Made by a program: the position numbers and the translations under genes. A model generated the notes under the pieces. It was not told the origin of the DNA, made no database searches, and saw only the letters and a program-made list of their open reading frames with translations. A stretch of DNA of 64,000 nt from an uncultured Clostridia bacterium (GTDB taxonomy: Bacteria; Bacillota; Clostridia; Oscillospirales; Ruminococcaceae), in contig CANRLH010000003.1 in assembly GCA_947631455.1 (NCBI GenBank), positions 1-64,000 on the forward strand, written 5' to 3'. Below are positions 41,374-51,167 of this stretch, piece after piece. Position 1 is the stretch's first letter; each line of letters begins with the position of its first letter.

Positions 41374-43380
41374 ATGAAATCCCTAATTTTAAATTCAGGA
41401 ACAGGAAGCCGTATGGGCGTGCTGACAACTGAGCATCCAAAGTGTATGACGGAAATCACATCAAAAGAAACAATACTTAGCCGTCAGTTAAAACAGCTGT
41501 GTGATGTGGGAATAAATGAAGTAGTTATCACCACAGGAAAGTTTGACAGCGTTCTGGTGAATTACTGCAACAGTCTTAATTTACCTATACATATCACCTT
41601 TGTAAATAATGCGTTGTATGAAGAAACGAACTATATATATTCGATTTATTGTGCCAGAGAATACTTAGATGATGATGTAATACTGATGCATGGAGATCTG
41701 GTATTTGAAAACGAAGTGCTTGATAAGGTGATGGTCAGTGAAGATAGCTGTATGACAGTTAGTGCTTCCGTGCCGCTTCCGGAAAAGGATTTTAAGGCAG
41801 TGGTTAAGGATGGTAGAATATCAAAGGTTGGTATTGAGTTTTTTAATGATGCTGTAGCTGCTCAGCCTTTGTATAAGTTGAAACACGACGACTGGAAGGT
41901 ATGGCTTGATAAAATATGTGATTATTGTGAGTCCGGTAATACAAAATGCTATGCTGAAAATGCACTTAATGAGATCACAGATAAATGCAAAATATATCCT
42001 TTGGACATAAAGGAGTTGCTTTGCAGCGAGATTGATACTCCAGAGGATCTGGCAGTGGTTTCCTCTAAGGTAAAGGAGATAGAAAACCGACTGGTATATA
42101 TGTGCTTTTCTACAGATATTCTTCACAGCGGTCATATTTCGATAATTAAAAAAGCAGCGCGCCTCGGTAAGCTTATCATAGGCGTTTTGTCAGATGAGGC
42201 AGTGGTGAGCTACAAAAGGTTTCCGTTGTTACCGTTTTCAGAACGCAAAACGATGTTTGAGAATATAAGCGGCGTGTATAAGGTTGTGGAGCAGAAAACA
42301 TTGAGTTATCGTGAAAATATCGAGAAATTTCATCCTTACTGCGTAGTTCATGGCGATGACTGGAGGACAAGCTTTCAAAAGCCGATAAGAGACGAAGTGG
42401 TCTCTGTGTTAGCGAAATATGGGGGAAGGCTTGTTGAATTTCCATATTCAAACGATGAGAAATATAAAGAGATGGAAAAGCGCGCAAGGGCCGATTTGTC
42501 AACATCTGACGTAAGACGGTCAAGACTTAAGAAAACGATTTCCATGAAAGGTACTGTAACAGCAATAGAGGCACACAGCGGCTTAACAGGCCTTATAGCA
42601 GAAAATACGGTAGTTTATCAGGATGGTAAAGCAAGACAGTTTGATGCAATGTGGATAAGCTCACTGTGTGATTCTACTGCGAAAGGAAAGCCGGATATAG
42701 AGCTTGTGGATATGACGTCAAGGTTCAGAACCATAGACGATATAATGGAGGTTACGACAAAACCGATTATTTTTGACGGTGATACAGGCGGACTTACAGA
42801 GCACTTTGTATATACTGTAAGAACACTTGAGCGTATGGGCGTGTCAATGGTGATAATAGAGGATAAAACGGGACTTAAAAAGAATTCACTGTTTGGCACT
42901 GAAGTAAAACAAACACAGGCAGATATACCAGAGTTTTGCGAAAAGATCATGGCAGGGAAAAAGGCGCAAAAGACCAAGGACTTTATGATATGTGCAAGAA
43001 TAGAGAGTTTGATTCTTGAAAAAGGCATGGACGATGCGCTGAAAAGAGCATTTGCATTTGTGAAAGCGGGAGCAGATGCAATAATGATACATAGCAGAAA
43101 GAAGGATCCTTCGGAGATTTTTGAATTTGTAGAAAAATTCCGTAATGAGGATAGAATAACGCCGGTGGTAGTGGTTCCAACATCGTTTAACACTGTAACG
43201 GAAGAGGAATTTAAGGAACGAGGAGTTAATGTTGTCATTTATGCTAATCAGCTTACCAGAACGGGATTTCCTGCAATGCAAAATGCAGCAAAAATGATTC
43301 TTGAAAATCACAGAGCTAAAGAATGTGACGATATATGTATGCCATTTAAGGATATCATTCGATTGATTCCGGAGGAATGA
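41374..43380 (+). CDS. Three-domain fusion: MobA/PntC-like nucleotidyltransferase, TagD-like cytidylyltransferase, phosphoenolpyruvate phosphomutase
   Basis: NTase LNSGTGSRMGVLTTEHPKCM; TagD-like FSTDILHSGHISII with HSGH; PepM EDKTGLKKNSLFG (EDKxxxxxNS) at about 42859-42897. Confidence 0.9.
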   Translation: MKSLILNSGTGSRMGVLTTEHPKCMTEITSKETILSRQLKQLCDVGINEVVITTGKFDSVLVNYCNSLNLPIHITFVNNALYEETNYIYSIYCAREYLDDDVILMHGDLVFENEVLDKVMVSEDSCMTVSASVPLPEKDFKAVVKDGRISKVGIEFFNDAVAAQPLYKLKHDDWKVWLDKICDYCESGNTKCYAENALNEITDKCKIYPLDIKELLCSEIDTPEDLAVVSSKVKEIENRLVYMCFSTDILHSGHISIIKKAARLGKLIIGVLSDEAVVSYKRFPLLPFSERKTMFENISGVYKVVEQKTLSYRENIEKFHPYCVVHGDDWRTSFQKPIRDEVVSVLAKYGGRLVEFPYSNDEKYKEMEKRARADLSTSDVRRSRLKKTISMKGTVTAIEAHSGLTGLIAENTVVYQDGKARQFDAMWISSLCDSTAKGKPDIELVDMTSRFRTIDDIMEVTTKPIIFDGDTGGLTEHFVYTVRTLERMGVSMVIIEDKTGLKKNSLFGTEVKQTQADIPEFCEKIMAGKKAQKTKDFMICARIESLILEKGMDDALKRAFAFVKAGADAIMIHSRKKDPSEIFEFVEKFRNEDRITPVVVVPTSFNTVTEEEFKERGVNVVIYANQLTRTGFPAMQNAAKMILENHRAKECDDICMPFKDIIRLIPEE

Positions 43381-44448
43381 TTGATGAGTCAAAAAATCTT
43401 AAGAGGATTAGAGTCCATAAAATCAGTAATTGAAGGCAAAAAATTTCTGCTGGTCAGAGATGAAGCATATGATCATTTGAAGATAAAGGAATTTTTTGAT
43501 GTTATTCCTCATTTGGAGTTTTCTGAGATCACTCCAAATCCATTGTATGAGCAAGTATGCAAAGGAATAGAGCTTTTCAATCGTGAACAATGTGAACAGA
43601 TTGTTGCTGTCGGCGGAGGGAGCACTATAGATGTTGCCAAGTGCATTAAGCTTTATTGTAAGATGGACAGCAGTATAAATTTTCTAAAGCAAAAAGCATT
43701 TGATTCCGGTGTTCAGCTGATCGCAATACCAACTACAGCGGGAACGGGAAGTGAATCAACGCAGCATGCTGTGATTTACTATGATGGGGTAAAGCAGTCT
43801 GTTTCACATAAGAGTATAGTGCCTGATTTTGCTGTTTTGGAACCGTCAGTTTTAGAGACTCTGCCTGTTTATCAAAAGAAATGTACGATGCTGGATGCTT
43901 TGTGTCAGGCCATTGAGTCTTTCTGGTCGGTTAATTCAACGGATGAAAGCAAAAAGTATTCACAGAAAGCTATTATAGCTATTAAAGAGAATTGGATAGG
44001 ATACATATTTGAAAACATGCCGGAGGCTAATGAAAAAATTATGGAAGCTGCAAATCTTGCAGGACGTGCTATAAATATTACTGCAACCACAGCTCCACAT
44101 GCAATGAGCTACAAGCTCACGAGCCTTTATGGTATTCCACACGGTCATGCTGTTGCGGTGTGTTTGCCTGAGGTGTGGGAATATATATCGAAGCATATAG
44201 ATGATTGTATAGATATAAGAGGAGCACAATATCTAAAGGATACAATGGCTCAACTTGCCAAAATTATTGATATTGATTTTTATAAGGAAATGATGAAAAA
44301 GATGGAAATAATTTCTCCTTGCACAAATGACAAGGAGAACGACCTTGATATTCTTACACAGGCAGTTAATCCTGTGAGGTTAAAAAACAACCCGGTGGCT
44401 TTGGATGCGGAAGTATTGAAGGGTATGTACAGGAGGATTTTAAGATAA
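43381..44448 (+). CDS. Iron-containing (group III) alcohol dehydrogenase, candidate phosphonoacetaldehyde reductase
   Basis: AVGGGSTIDVAKCIKLY, IPTTAGTGSESTQHAV, GIPHGHAVAVCLP; sits between PepM and phosphonopyruvate decarboxylase. Confidence 0.85.
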   Translation: MMSQKILRGLESIKSVIEGKKFLLVRDEAYDHLKIKEFFDVIPHLEFSEITPNPLYEQVCKGIELFNREQCEQIVAVGGGSTIDVAKCIKLYCKMDSSINFLKQKAFDSGVQLIAIPTTAGTGSESTQHAVIYYDGVKQSVSHKSIVPDFAVLEPSVLETLPVYQKKCTMLDALCQAIESFWSVNSTDESKKYSQKAIIAIKENWIGYIFENMPEANEKIMEAANLAGRAINITATTAPHAMSYKLTSLYGIPHGHAVAVCLPEVWEYISKHIDDCIDIRGAQYLKDTMAQLAKIIDIDFYKEMMKKMEIISPCTNDKENDLDILTQAVNPVRLKNNPVALDAEVLKGMYRRILR

Positions 44449-45572
44449 TGAAAGCGGAGGAATTTGCAGAAATCATAGGTGCTGATTTTTATACAGGCGT
44501 ACCAGATTCTCAACTCAAAGCTCTATGCGATTATTTAATGAATACTTATGGGATTGATGCTAACCATCATTTGATAGCAGCGAATGAAGGCAATGCTGTA
44601 GCAATAGCAGCAGGTTATCATCTGGCGACGGGAAAAACACCTGTAGTTTATATGCAAAACAGCGGTGAGGGAAATATCATAAATCCTGTCGCGTCACTTC
44701 TCAACGAAAAGGTTTACGGCATACCGATGATTTTCATAATCGGATGGAGAGGAGAACCGGGAGTTCACGATGAACCACAGCATATCTACCAGGGCGAAGT
44801 AACGCTAAAGCTTCTTGAGGATATGGACATCGCCTACTTTGTCATCTCAAAGGAAATGACCGATAACGAGCTTGCTGAAAAGATGGCAGGATTCGTAGAA
44901 ATTCTCGCAAAGGGAAAGCAGGTTGCGTTTGTCGTAAAAAAAGGTGCATTGGAGTTTGACGGCAAGGTCAAGTATGAAAACAACAATAGTATGATTAGAG
45001 AGGAAATAATAAAGCACATTGTAGAGTTTACCGGCGATGACCCTATAATTTCTACCACAGGAAAGGCAAGCAGAGAACTGTTTGAAATTCGTGAAGCCAA
45101 TGGACAGAGTCACAAATATGATTTTTTAACTGTTGGCTCAATGGGTCACAGTTCTTCAATTGCGCTGGGAGTGGCGGTAAATAAACCTGATGCTAAGGTT
45201 TGGTGCATTGACGGCGATGGTGCAGTTCTTATGCACATGGGGGCAATGGCTGTTTTGGGAGCAAATTCACCGAAGAACATGATCCACATTGTTATTAACA
45301 ATAGCTCGCACGAGACAGTCGGCGGTATGCCGACGGTTGCGGGAAAAATTGATCTTGTCAAAATTGCAAAGGCTTGCGGTTATCCTAGTGCGGTATGCGT
45401 GGAGACCTTTGATGCTTTAGATGAGGAGCTTAAATCGGCAAAGGCACGAAATCAACTAAGTTTTATTGAAGTAAAGTGCGCTATCGGAGCAAGAGCAGAT
45501 TTGGGTAGACCTACTACGACTGCTTTGGAGAACAAGGAAAAGTTTATGGAGTATCTGTGCAGTTTACAGTGA
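44448..45572 (+). CDS. aepY: Phosphonopyruvate decarboxylase (ThDP enzyme)
   Basis: FYTGVPDSQLKALCDYL, ANEGNAVAIAAGYHLATGKTPVVYMQNSGEGNIINP, WCIDGDGAVLMHMGAMAVLG. Confidence 0.92.
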   Translation: MKAEEFAEIIGADFYTGVPDSQLKALCDYLMNTYGIDANHHLIAANEGNAVAIAAGYHLATGKTPVVYMQNSGEGNIINPVASLLNEKVYGIPMIFIIGWRGEPGVHDEPQHIYQGEVTLKLLEDMDIAYFVISKEMTDNELAEKMAGFVEILAKGKQVAFVVKKGALEFDGKVKYENNNSMIREEIIKHIVEFTGDDPIISTTGKASRELFEIREANGQSHKYDFLTVGSMGHSSSIALGVAVNKPDAKVWCIDGDGAVLMHMGAMAVLGANSPKNMIHIVINNSSHETVGGMPTVAGKIDLVKIAKACGYPSAVCVETFDALDEELKSAKARNQLSFIEVKCAIGARADLGRPTTTALENKEKFMEYLCSLQ

Positions 45573-45676
45573 TAGGTGCGATAAACAAAAGTTTGAACTA
45601 GATATGATAAGGTAATATTATTAAGTATAGATTAGGATTTTAATAAAATGAACAAAACAGATAATCACAATCAAAT

Positions 45677-45710
45677 CAGCCTTTGAAGTCATCGCTGACC
45701 TCAAAGGCTG
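45677..45710. terminator. Hairpin terminator (copy 1 of a duplicated sequence)
   Basis: cagcctttga...tcaaaggctg 10-bp stem; near-identical copy at 55312-55345. Confidence 0.7.
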
Positions 45711-45738
45711 TGTTATTTCAGTCTAAACACACCCGGTT

Positions 45739-45775
45739 TTACTGAAGTGACCCCAAAAAGTTAGACAAAGTTTTG
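45739..45775. mobile_element. IS3-family terminal inverted-repeat remnant
   Basis: ctgaagtgaccccaaaaagttagacaaagttttggtt resembles IS3/IS150-group ends (tgaccccnaaaagttagac). Confidence 0.4.
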
Positions 45776-45864
45776 GTTCAATGTCAATAGTTGGGGTAAA
45801 AGTTAAAATGAAAAATGTATGAGAGCAGCTGCCGACAGGTGGCTGCTTGTGTGTTATAGTGGTG

Positions 45865-46320
45865 TTAGTGTGAAAAAATATGTAAAATACGGTTTCTGAA
45901 ACGTTTAAAATTTTTGTAACCGTAAGGGTTTCTCTTGAGGACTTTAATTTTGTTGTTACAGCCTTCTGTGAAACCGTTAGTAACAGGTGAAGAAAATGAA
46001 TTAATAATACCGGCATACCAATTACGCATTGTTTTGGCGTATCTTTCAAATTGCGGTATACCACAGTTCTCGGCATTTTCTATCCATTCTTTCATAGATT
46101 TTTTTGCATATTGAGGATTCTTAAAACTGAGTATCTTTAAAAACTCTTCTTTGTACCAATATGCTCTGCTTATGTTTACCGAGTAATAAAGCATAACATT
46201 AACTTCCTGTTTCTGCTCTTCATCTAAACTATCAAAACGCTTTATGAGCAGAGATTTAGATCTCTTAAAATATTTTCTAAGTTCTTGACATAGTTTTTTC
46301 TGTTCTTCTTTTCTGATGAT
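45865..46320 (-). pseudogene. ISL3-family transposase C-terminal fragment (copy 2)
   Basis: VNISRAYWYKEEFLKIL...AKTMRNWYAGIINSFSSPVTNGFTEGCNNKIKVLKRNPYGYKNFKRFRNRIL; the frame stays open upstream to about 46320 without a start. Confidence 0.8.
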
Positions 46321-46327
46321 ATTACGT

Positions 46328-46400
46328 TGGTGCTATCATTGTTGCTGAAATCGGTGACTTTTCTCGCTTTGACAGTCCCGACAAAATTATTTTTTTATTG
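46328..46400 (+). pseudogene. IS110-family transposase fragment
   Basis: ggtgctatcattgttgctgaaatcggtgacttttctcgctttgacagtcccgacaaaatt encodes GAIIVAEIGDFSRFDSPDKI, the conserved Transposase_20 motif; degraded on both sides. Confidence 0.6.
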
Positions 46401-47943
46401 GTTGCTCGTTTTCTACATATCAATCAGGTCAACTGTATTCCTCTCAAGCTAAAATGAAAAAACAGGGTTCTATATATCATTGCTGGAATTTAATCAATGA
46501 TACTAAGTAAGCTTACAATTGGAAACAAATTTTGCTGCATATCTTTAGAAGAAGAGTTACGAATTTATGACTACTATGTTGTTTTATCTCATACGGTAAA
46601 GTAACTTGTTAGGCTTTTATATTATCTGAAGTCACTGGTGTGATATACGTATCTTAGTCTTACAATAATAATACTTTTTTTCAAGGTATCCTCTGGATGT
46701 CTGCTTTGCTATATCTGTTTTTCTTATTTTATAAGTCTTTTTAGGACTTGACTTTTTATAGTTAGTCTCCTAGTATAAACACAGACTTTTAGTTTTTTGT
46801 GTGTCTATTCTAAGGGTATTATATCAGTTTAGATCCTTTTTTGTTGTATAAACGACTGGTTTTGACATTATTCTTAATGCAGCAAAATTTCATGTTAAAA
46901 TTTAATTGTTTTTAACTTTCATATAAAGGTTTTTATGTTAGCAAGTGTAATGTCATAGAGCGAAATGTAGTAGAAAAACATCTATTGAAGATAAAATAGA
47001 AAAAGTTGAACTCTTCTGCCCGCCAACTATAAAATGGCCTAAACATCGCGTTTATGCCGTTTTTCTGTGCATTTATTAAATATGACATGCGTTATGTTTT
47101 AAATTTGTACTCGCAATGAAAGCGTCAATTTTCGTATTTGGTTTCAACTTATATGTAACGGTTTTATATCAAAAAAAGCATCAAATAATATGATTTGAAA
47201 ATAGAATTAAACTATGTAAAAGATACTTATCAAAAGTAATTAAGAAACAAATTAAATAACAGAAATAATAGTCACCAACTAGACATTAAAATTAAAACAT
47301 AAAGTTATGATACCAGATAATTATTTGTTTTGCTATTAATTAACAGGTGGTGAATAATTATATGCTCTTGAATACTAATTTGTATAATGAAATCAAAGCA
47401 ATTTATCAGTATTAATATGGAATGTAATTAATAGATTGTTTATCGAAGATTACGGATGTAACCAAAAAAATTTGAGATATTGGTTGTGGTACATATAATA
47501 TTGTTTATTTTCTTTTGTTCTTGTATTAGCATTCTGGCAGTATAGTTGGTGTTAATCATGATACAGAAAATGCTTTAGACAGTCCCAATAGTGTTGTGGT
47601 TAATAAAAGTAAATTTAATTTCTATATGCTAATATAGCAGGTAGATTATAGCTTTATAATCTAGTCTTAATGATCCGCAGGATATTGTAGGATTTAAAGC
47701 GCAAGTAATGATATTCCTAACGATCTATTTTTTGATTATTAATCTTTTTATAATATACTTTTACTTAAATTCATTTGTTCAAATAAAAAATATGTAAATT
47801 ATTGTAAATTAACGAATTTAATAAAATTATATAAATTTTTATATTATAGAAATACGAAACAAGATGTTAAATATTAAATATATAATTCTAACATTAATCT
47901 ATAATTATAATAATTTTTTTATTAAAATGGAGGAAGCTAATAT

Positions 47944-48267
47944 ATGAATTCGGAAACTTACTATCTTAACATATTAAATAATCGCGGAAATATACTTTAT
48001 AATTTGCATAACTATCTTAAGACAAATGATGGTAAAGGATATTTAAAAATAATCAAATTATGTTTTAATAAACCATTATTCACTAAACTCATTAATTATC
48101 ATTCTTTTTACTCGAATGAATTTAATTGTACCATTTGTGACTTAATCAACCTACAACATTTAAGTTTAAAACAAATTGCTTTGTTTTTTTCTGCATTATG
48201 TAATATAGAGAAAGAAAACATTAATGGATTCTTATTACTAAAAAAAAGTTTGAATATTATGTGTTAA
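47944..48267 (+). CDS. dtcA: N-terminal part of Detocs-like sensor kinase (DtcA), out of frame with 48240-51167
   Basis: ATG with GGAGG RBS; ends ...FLLLKKSLNIMC* just after an A8 tract. The -1 frame gives a seamless KKFEYYVLIKNYSDACDTLGK. Confidence 0.6.
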   Translation: MNSETYYLNILNNRGNILYNLHNYLKTNDGKGYLKIIKLCFNKPLFTKLINYHSFYSNEFNCTICDLINLQHLSLKQIALFFSALCNIEKENINGFLLLKKSLNIMC

Positions 48268-51167
48268 TAAAAAACTATAGTGATGCTTGTGATACTTTAG
48301 GAAAAGTATATAAAAAATATGGGATATCTTTATGGTTGATTGATTGTGTTTCAATATTGCAGTCATTTAATAAAGAAATAACCAATTCTTTAGATAAAAT
48401 ATGTAATATAAAAGATAATGATTTTTATTTTAATTTTTTTAGATTAAAAAATAATTTCAGTACCAAGCATAACTACTACCTTAAACAAATGGATGGAATA
48501 TTTAAGGATGATAGTTCATTGTCAATTTATCTTAAATATATATTGTTTGTGTCCATTCCTGACAATGAAGAAAACTGGAAAAAAATTTTACTTTTATCAT
48601 CCAAATATTCTATGATAGATATGTATATTTGTTTGACAGATTATTTACAAAGTATTTATTGTAATGGTAAAAAATTAGATTCAAAGAGTCTGATTTGTCA
48701 AATTTATTTAAAAGATTTAAATACAAGTAAAATTAATATTACATTTGATCTGTATAATGAGAAAACAGATTATGATTTTAATGATAAAACGGTTTTAGAT
48801 TTGATAGATGCATTTGAATTATATAAATATGACAAAGTAATAAATTATTTTAATAGTAATGAATTCAAAAGATATGATTCCATTAGCATGTATGTGCTTA
48901 CATCAATATCATATCTCTTTTTGGATAATGTACCTGAGAGCAAAAGTTCTGTTTTATATAATATAATTTTGGAACTGATGTATGAGATTCTAAAAAGAGA
49001 TGAAACAGATGCAATATCTGCTATTTATAGACTTGCTACAGTTGCACGAATTCTAAAGAGTTTTGATATACATAAAGGAATATGTGGGTTTCTACTTTTA
49101 GTGGCAAATTATCAATTAGGCTATAATATTAACGAAATGTTTTCTACAGTTACCGATATTATAGTTAATCAATACGAAGAAAAATCCAGAAATTATTCCT
49201 TAGTTCCATATATAAGCAAGAGAATTAAACTAGATGAGAAAATCATTAATAATTACATTAATTTATATGAAAATAGTAGACTACCCAATTATACAAATAA
49301 GTCAAATATTTATTGCAAAGAAGGTTATATTTCTCTACTTTTTGAGAAACTGATTCAAGAAAACGATATTGATGAAGCAACAGCACTCTTTGTTAATGCT
49401 TACACAGAAAACAAACTTCTAGTTTATGTGATTGATGTTAGTGCAATAATCAAAAATATTAAAAATAAGTATACAAATCGAACTCCTTTAACACTGGAAG
49501 AATTATGTTACGTTTTTATTGATATAAATATGAAAGAGTTTAGAGAAGACTGTTTACTTGATTTATTTGATGACTTTAAAGGTCTATCTCCACTTGAAAT
49601 TGTTAAACAAATTAATTCTTCAGATGGTGTAATAAAGTATTTCTTATATAAAATATGCAATACAAATAGGCTTTCTACGATATATCAATTGTTTATATCT
49701 GGAGAAGCTGCAGAAGATTATAGAATAAAAATATGTAATTACTTATTAAATAATACTGATTTCTCAGATAAAAAGCTCATAATGGATGAAATTGAAGATA
49801 TAACAAAACGTAGAACACTATCAAAGAAAATAAAAAAAATCGATGAAAGTAAATTGATAATTAATGCAGATTCTTTAAAAGCAAAATGCAATGATTATAT
49901 AGCGGAAAAAATAGATTTATTCAATAATACAATTCAATATACACAAATTAAAATGGATGTAGATAGTTCTGGTAATAACATAGTTAATGTATATGACAAT
50001 CATCGTGAAATTCTTGAAAGTATATACAATATATATTGCAAAGAATTTTGTTTCGGAAATTCAGGGCTTGATATATCGTTAAGCACCCGAGTTAGGCATG
50101 GTACACTTAAAAACCAGTTATTAAAAGTGTTTTCGGATAATGAATTGGTGTTTAACGGACATGGAAGTAATGAATATTTTGATAATTTTTTTAAAACAAA
50201 TAGTATTGATAAAAATGCATCTATAGTTTTCGGGGAGTTCTACTTAAATATAAATAAGATTCTTGATTATTTTGTCAAAAACATATTAAAAGTGTTTATT
50301 GATACGCCAATTGAAGGTGCTATATTTAACTATGCATACGATTGTAATGAATATAATAAAATATTTGGAAGCATAAATCAGAGCGATAAAATTTCTTCCG
50401 ATGAGGTTATTATGCTTATTAATCATTACATCATCGAAAAAACCAATGGTTATTTAAATATAATACGTAATGAAAAGATAAAATCCTTAGGAGATGAATT
50501 GTTAAAAGAATTGGATAACTTATCAGATAGAATAATTAAATATCAAATGGATAAAGAATTAGAAAAAGATTTAAGAAGAAAAATTGTTACATGTAAAACT
50601 GAGATTCAAAATGAATTGAAAAGTATAAAAAATTGGTTTGTTTTATCAGAATATAATAATTGGGATTCATTTACCTTTGAGGAATTAATTCAAACGAGTA
50701 TTGAAATTGACAAGAGTCTATTCTCTGGGTTTGAGAAGGTTAAAATAAATATTGATCAACAAAATAAAATATATCTAAAAGGAAATTATTTTAGAGAATT
50801 TGTTGATGTAGTTTTAATTATCTTTAATAATGCAATTATTCATTCCGATTATAAAGATTCTCTTTCTGATTTAGAAATCACCTGCACTTTTACAGAAGAT
50901 ACAAATAATTATTATTTATCTTTTTCTAATAATCTAAACGATAGTATAGACGTTAATGAATTGGATAAAATAATAAATAGGATAAATAATGATTATAAAA
51001 GTAAAAAATATCTTCAGTTAAATGTAAGACAAGAAGGAGGAATGGGATTATATAAAGTAATGCATATAATTTTTTCTATTATGCAACAAGGGAATTCGTT
51101 TTATATATATAGAAATGACAACATATTTAGTATTGAATTACATTTAAAAAAGGAGATATCTGCATGA
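48240..51167 (+). CDS. dtcA: Main part of Detocs-like sensor histidine kinase (DtcA): helical/TPR-like region plus HATPase_c
   Basis: C-terminal HATPase N box (DVVLIIFNNAIIHSDY) and G box (QEGGMGLYKVMHIIFS). Only a GTG (48261) is available as in-frame start; the frame has a stop at 48222-48224. Confidence 0.75.
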   Translation, partial: KKKFEYYVLIKNYSDACDTLGKVYKKYGISLWLIDCVSILQSFNKEITNSLDKICNIKDNDFYFNFFRLKNNFSTKHNYYLKQMDGIFKDDSSLSIYLKYILFVSIPDNEENWKKILLLSSKYSMIDMYICLTDYLQSIYCNGKKLDSKSLICQIYLKDLNTSKINITFDLYNEKTDYDFNDKTVLDLIDAFELYKYDKVINYFNSNEFKRYDSISMYVLTSISYLFLDNVPESKSSVLYNIILELMYEILKRDETDAISAIYRLATVARILKSFDIHKGICGFLLLVANYQLGYNINEMFSTVTDIIVNQYEEKSRNYSLVPYISKRIKLDEKIINNYINLYENSRLPNYTNKSNIYCKEGYISLLFEKLIQENDIDEATALFVNAYTENKLLVYVIDVSAIIKNIKNKYTNRTPLTLEELCYVFIDINMKEFREDCLLDLFDDFKGLSPLEIVKQINSSDGVIKYFLYKICNTNRLSTIYQLFISGEAAEDYRIKICNYLLNNTDFSDKKLIMDEIEDITKRRTLSKKIKKIDESKLIINADSLKAKCNDYIAEKIDLFNNTIQYTQIKMDVDSSGNNIVNVYDNHREILESIYNIYCKEFCFGNSGLDISLSTRVRHGTLKNQLLKVFSDNELVFNGHGSNEYFDNFFKTNSIDKNASIVFGEFYLNINKILDYFVKNILKVFIDTPIEGAIFNYAYDCNEYNKIFGSINQSDKISSDEVIMLINHYIIEKTNGYLNIIRNEKIKSLGDELLKELDNLSDRIIKYQMDKELEKDLRRKIVTCKTEIQNELKSIKNWFVLSEYNNWDSFTFEELIQTSIEIDKSLFSGFEKVKINIDQQNKIYLKGNYFREFVDVVLIIFNNAIIHSDYKDSLSDLEITCTFTEDTNNYYLSFSNNLNDSIDVNELDKIINRINNDYKSKKYLQLNVRQEGGMGLYKVMHIIFSIMQQGNSFYIYRNDNIFSIELHLKKEISA

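Noticed and set aside
42618-43392. Long minus-strand ORFs (206 aa and 168 aa) opposite PepM
   Set aside because: Antisense shadows of a strongly supported coding region; no RBS and no recognisable domain. The same applies to the other antisense ORFs across atp, prfA, rfb and uvrB genes.
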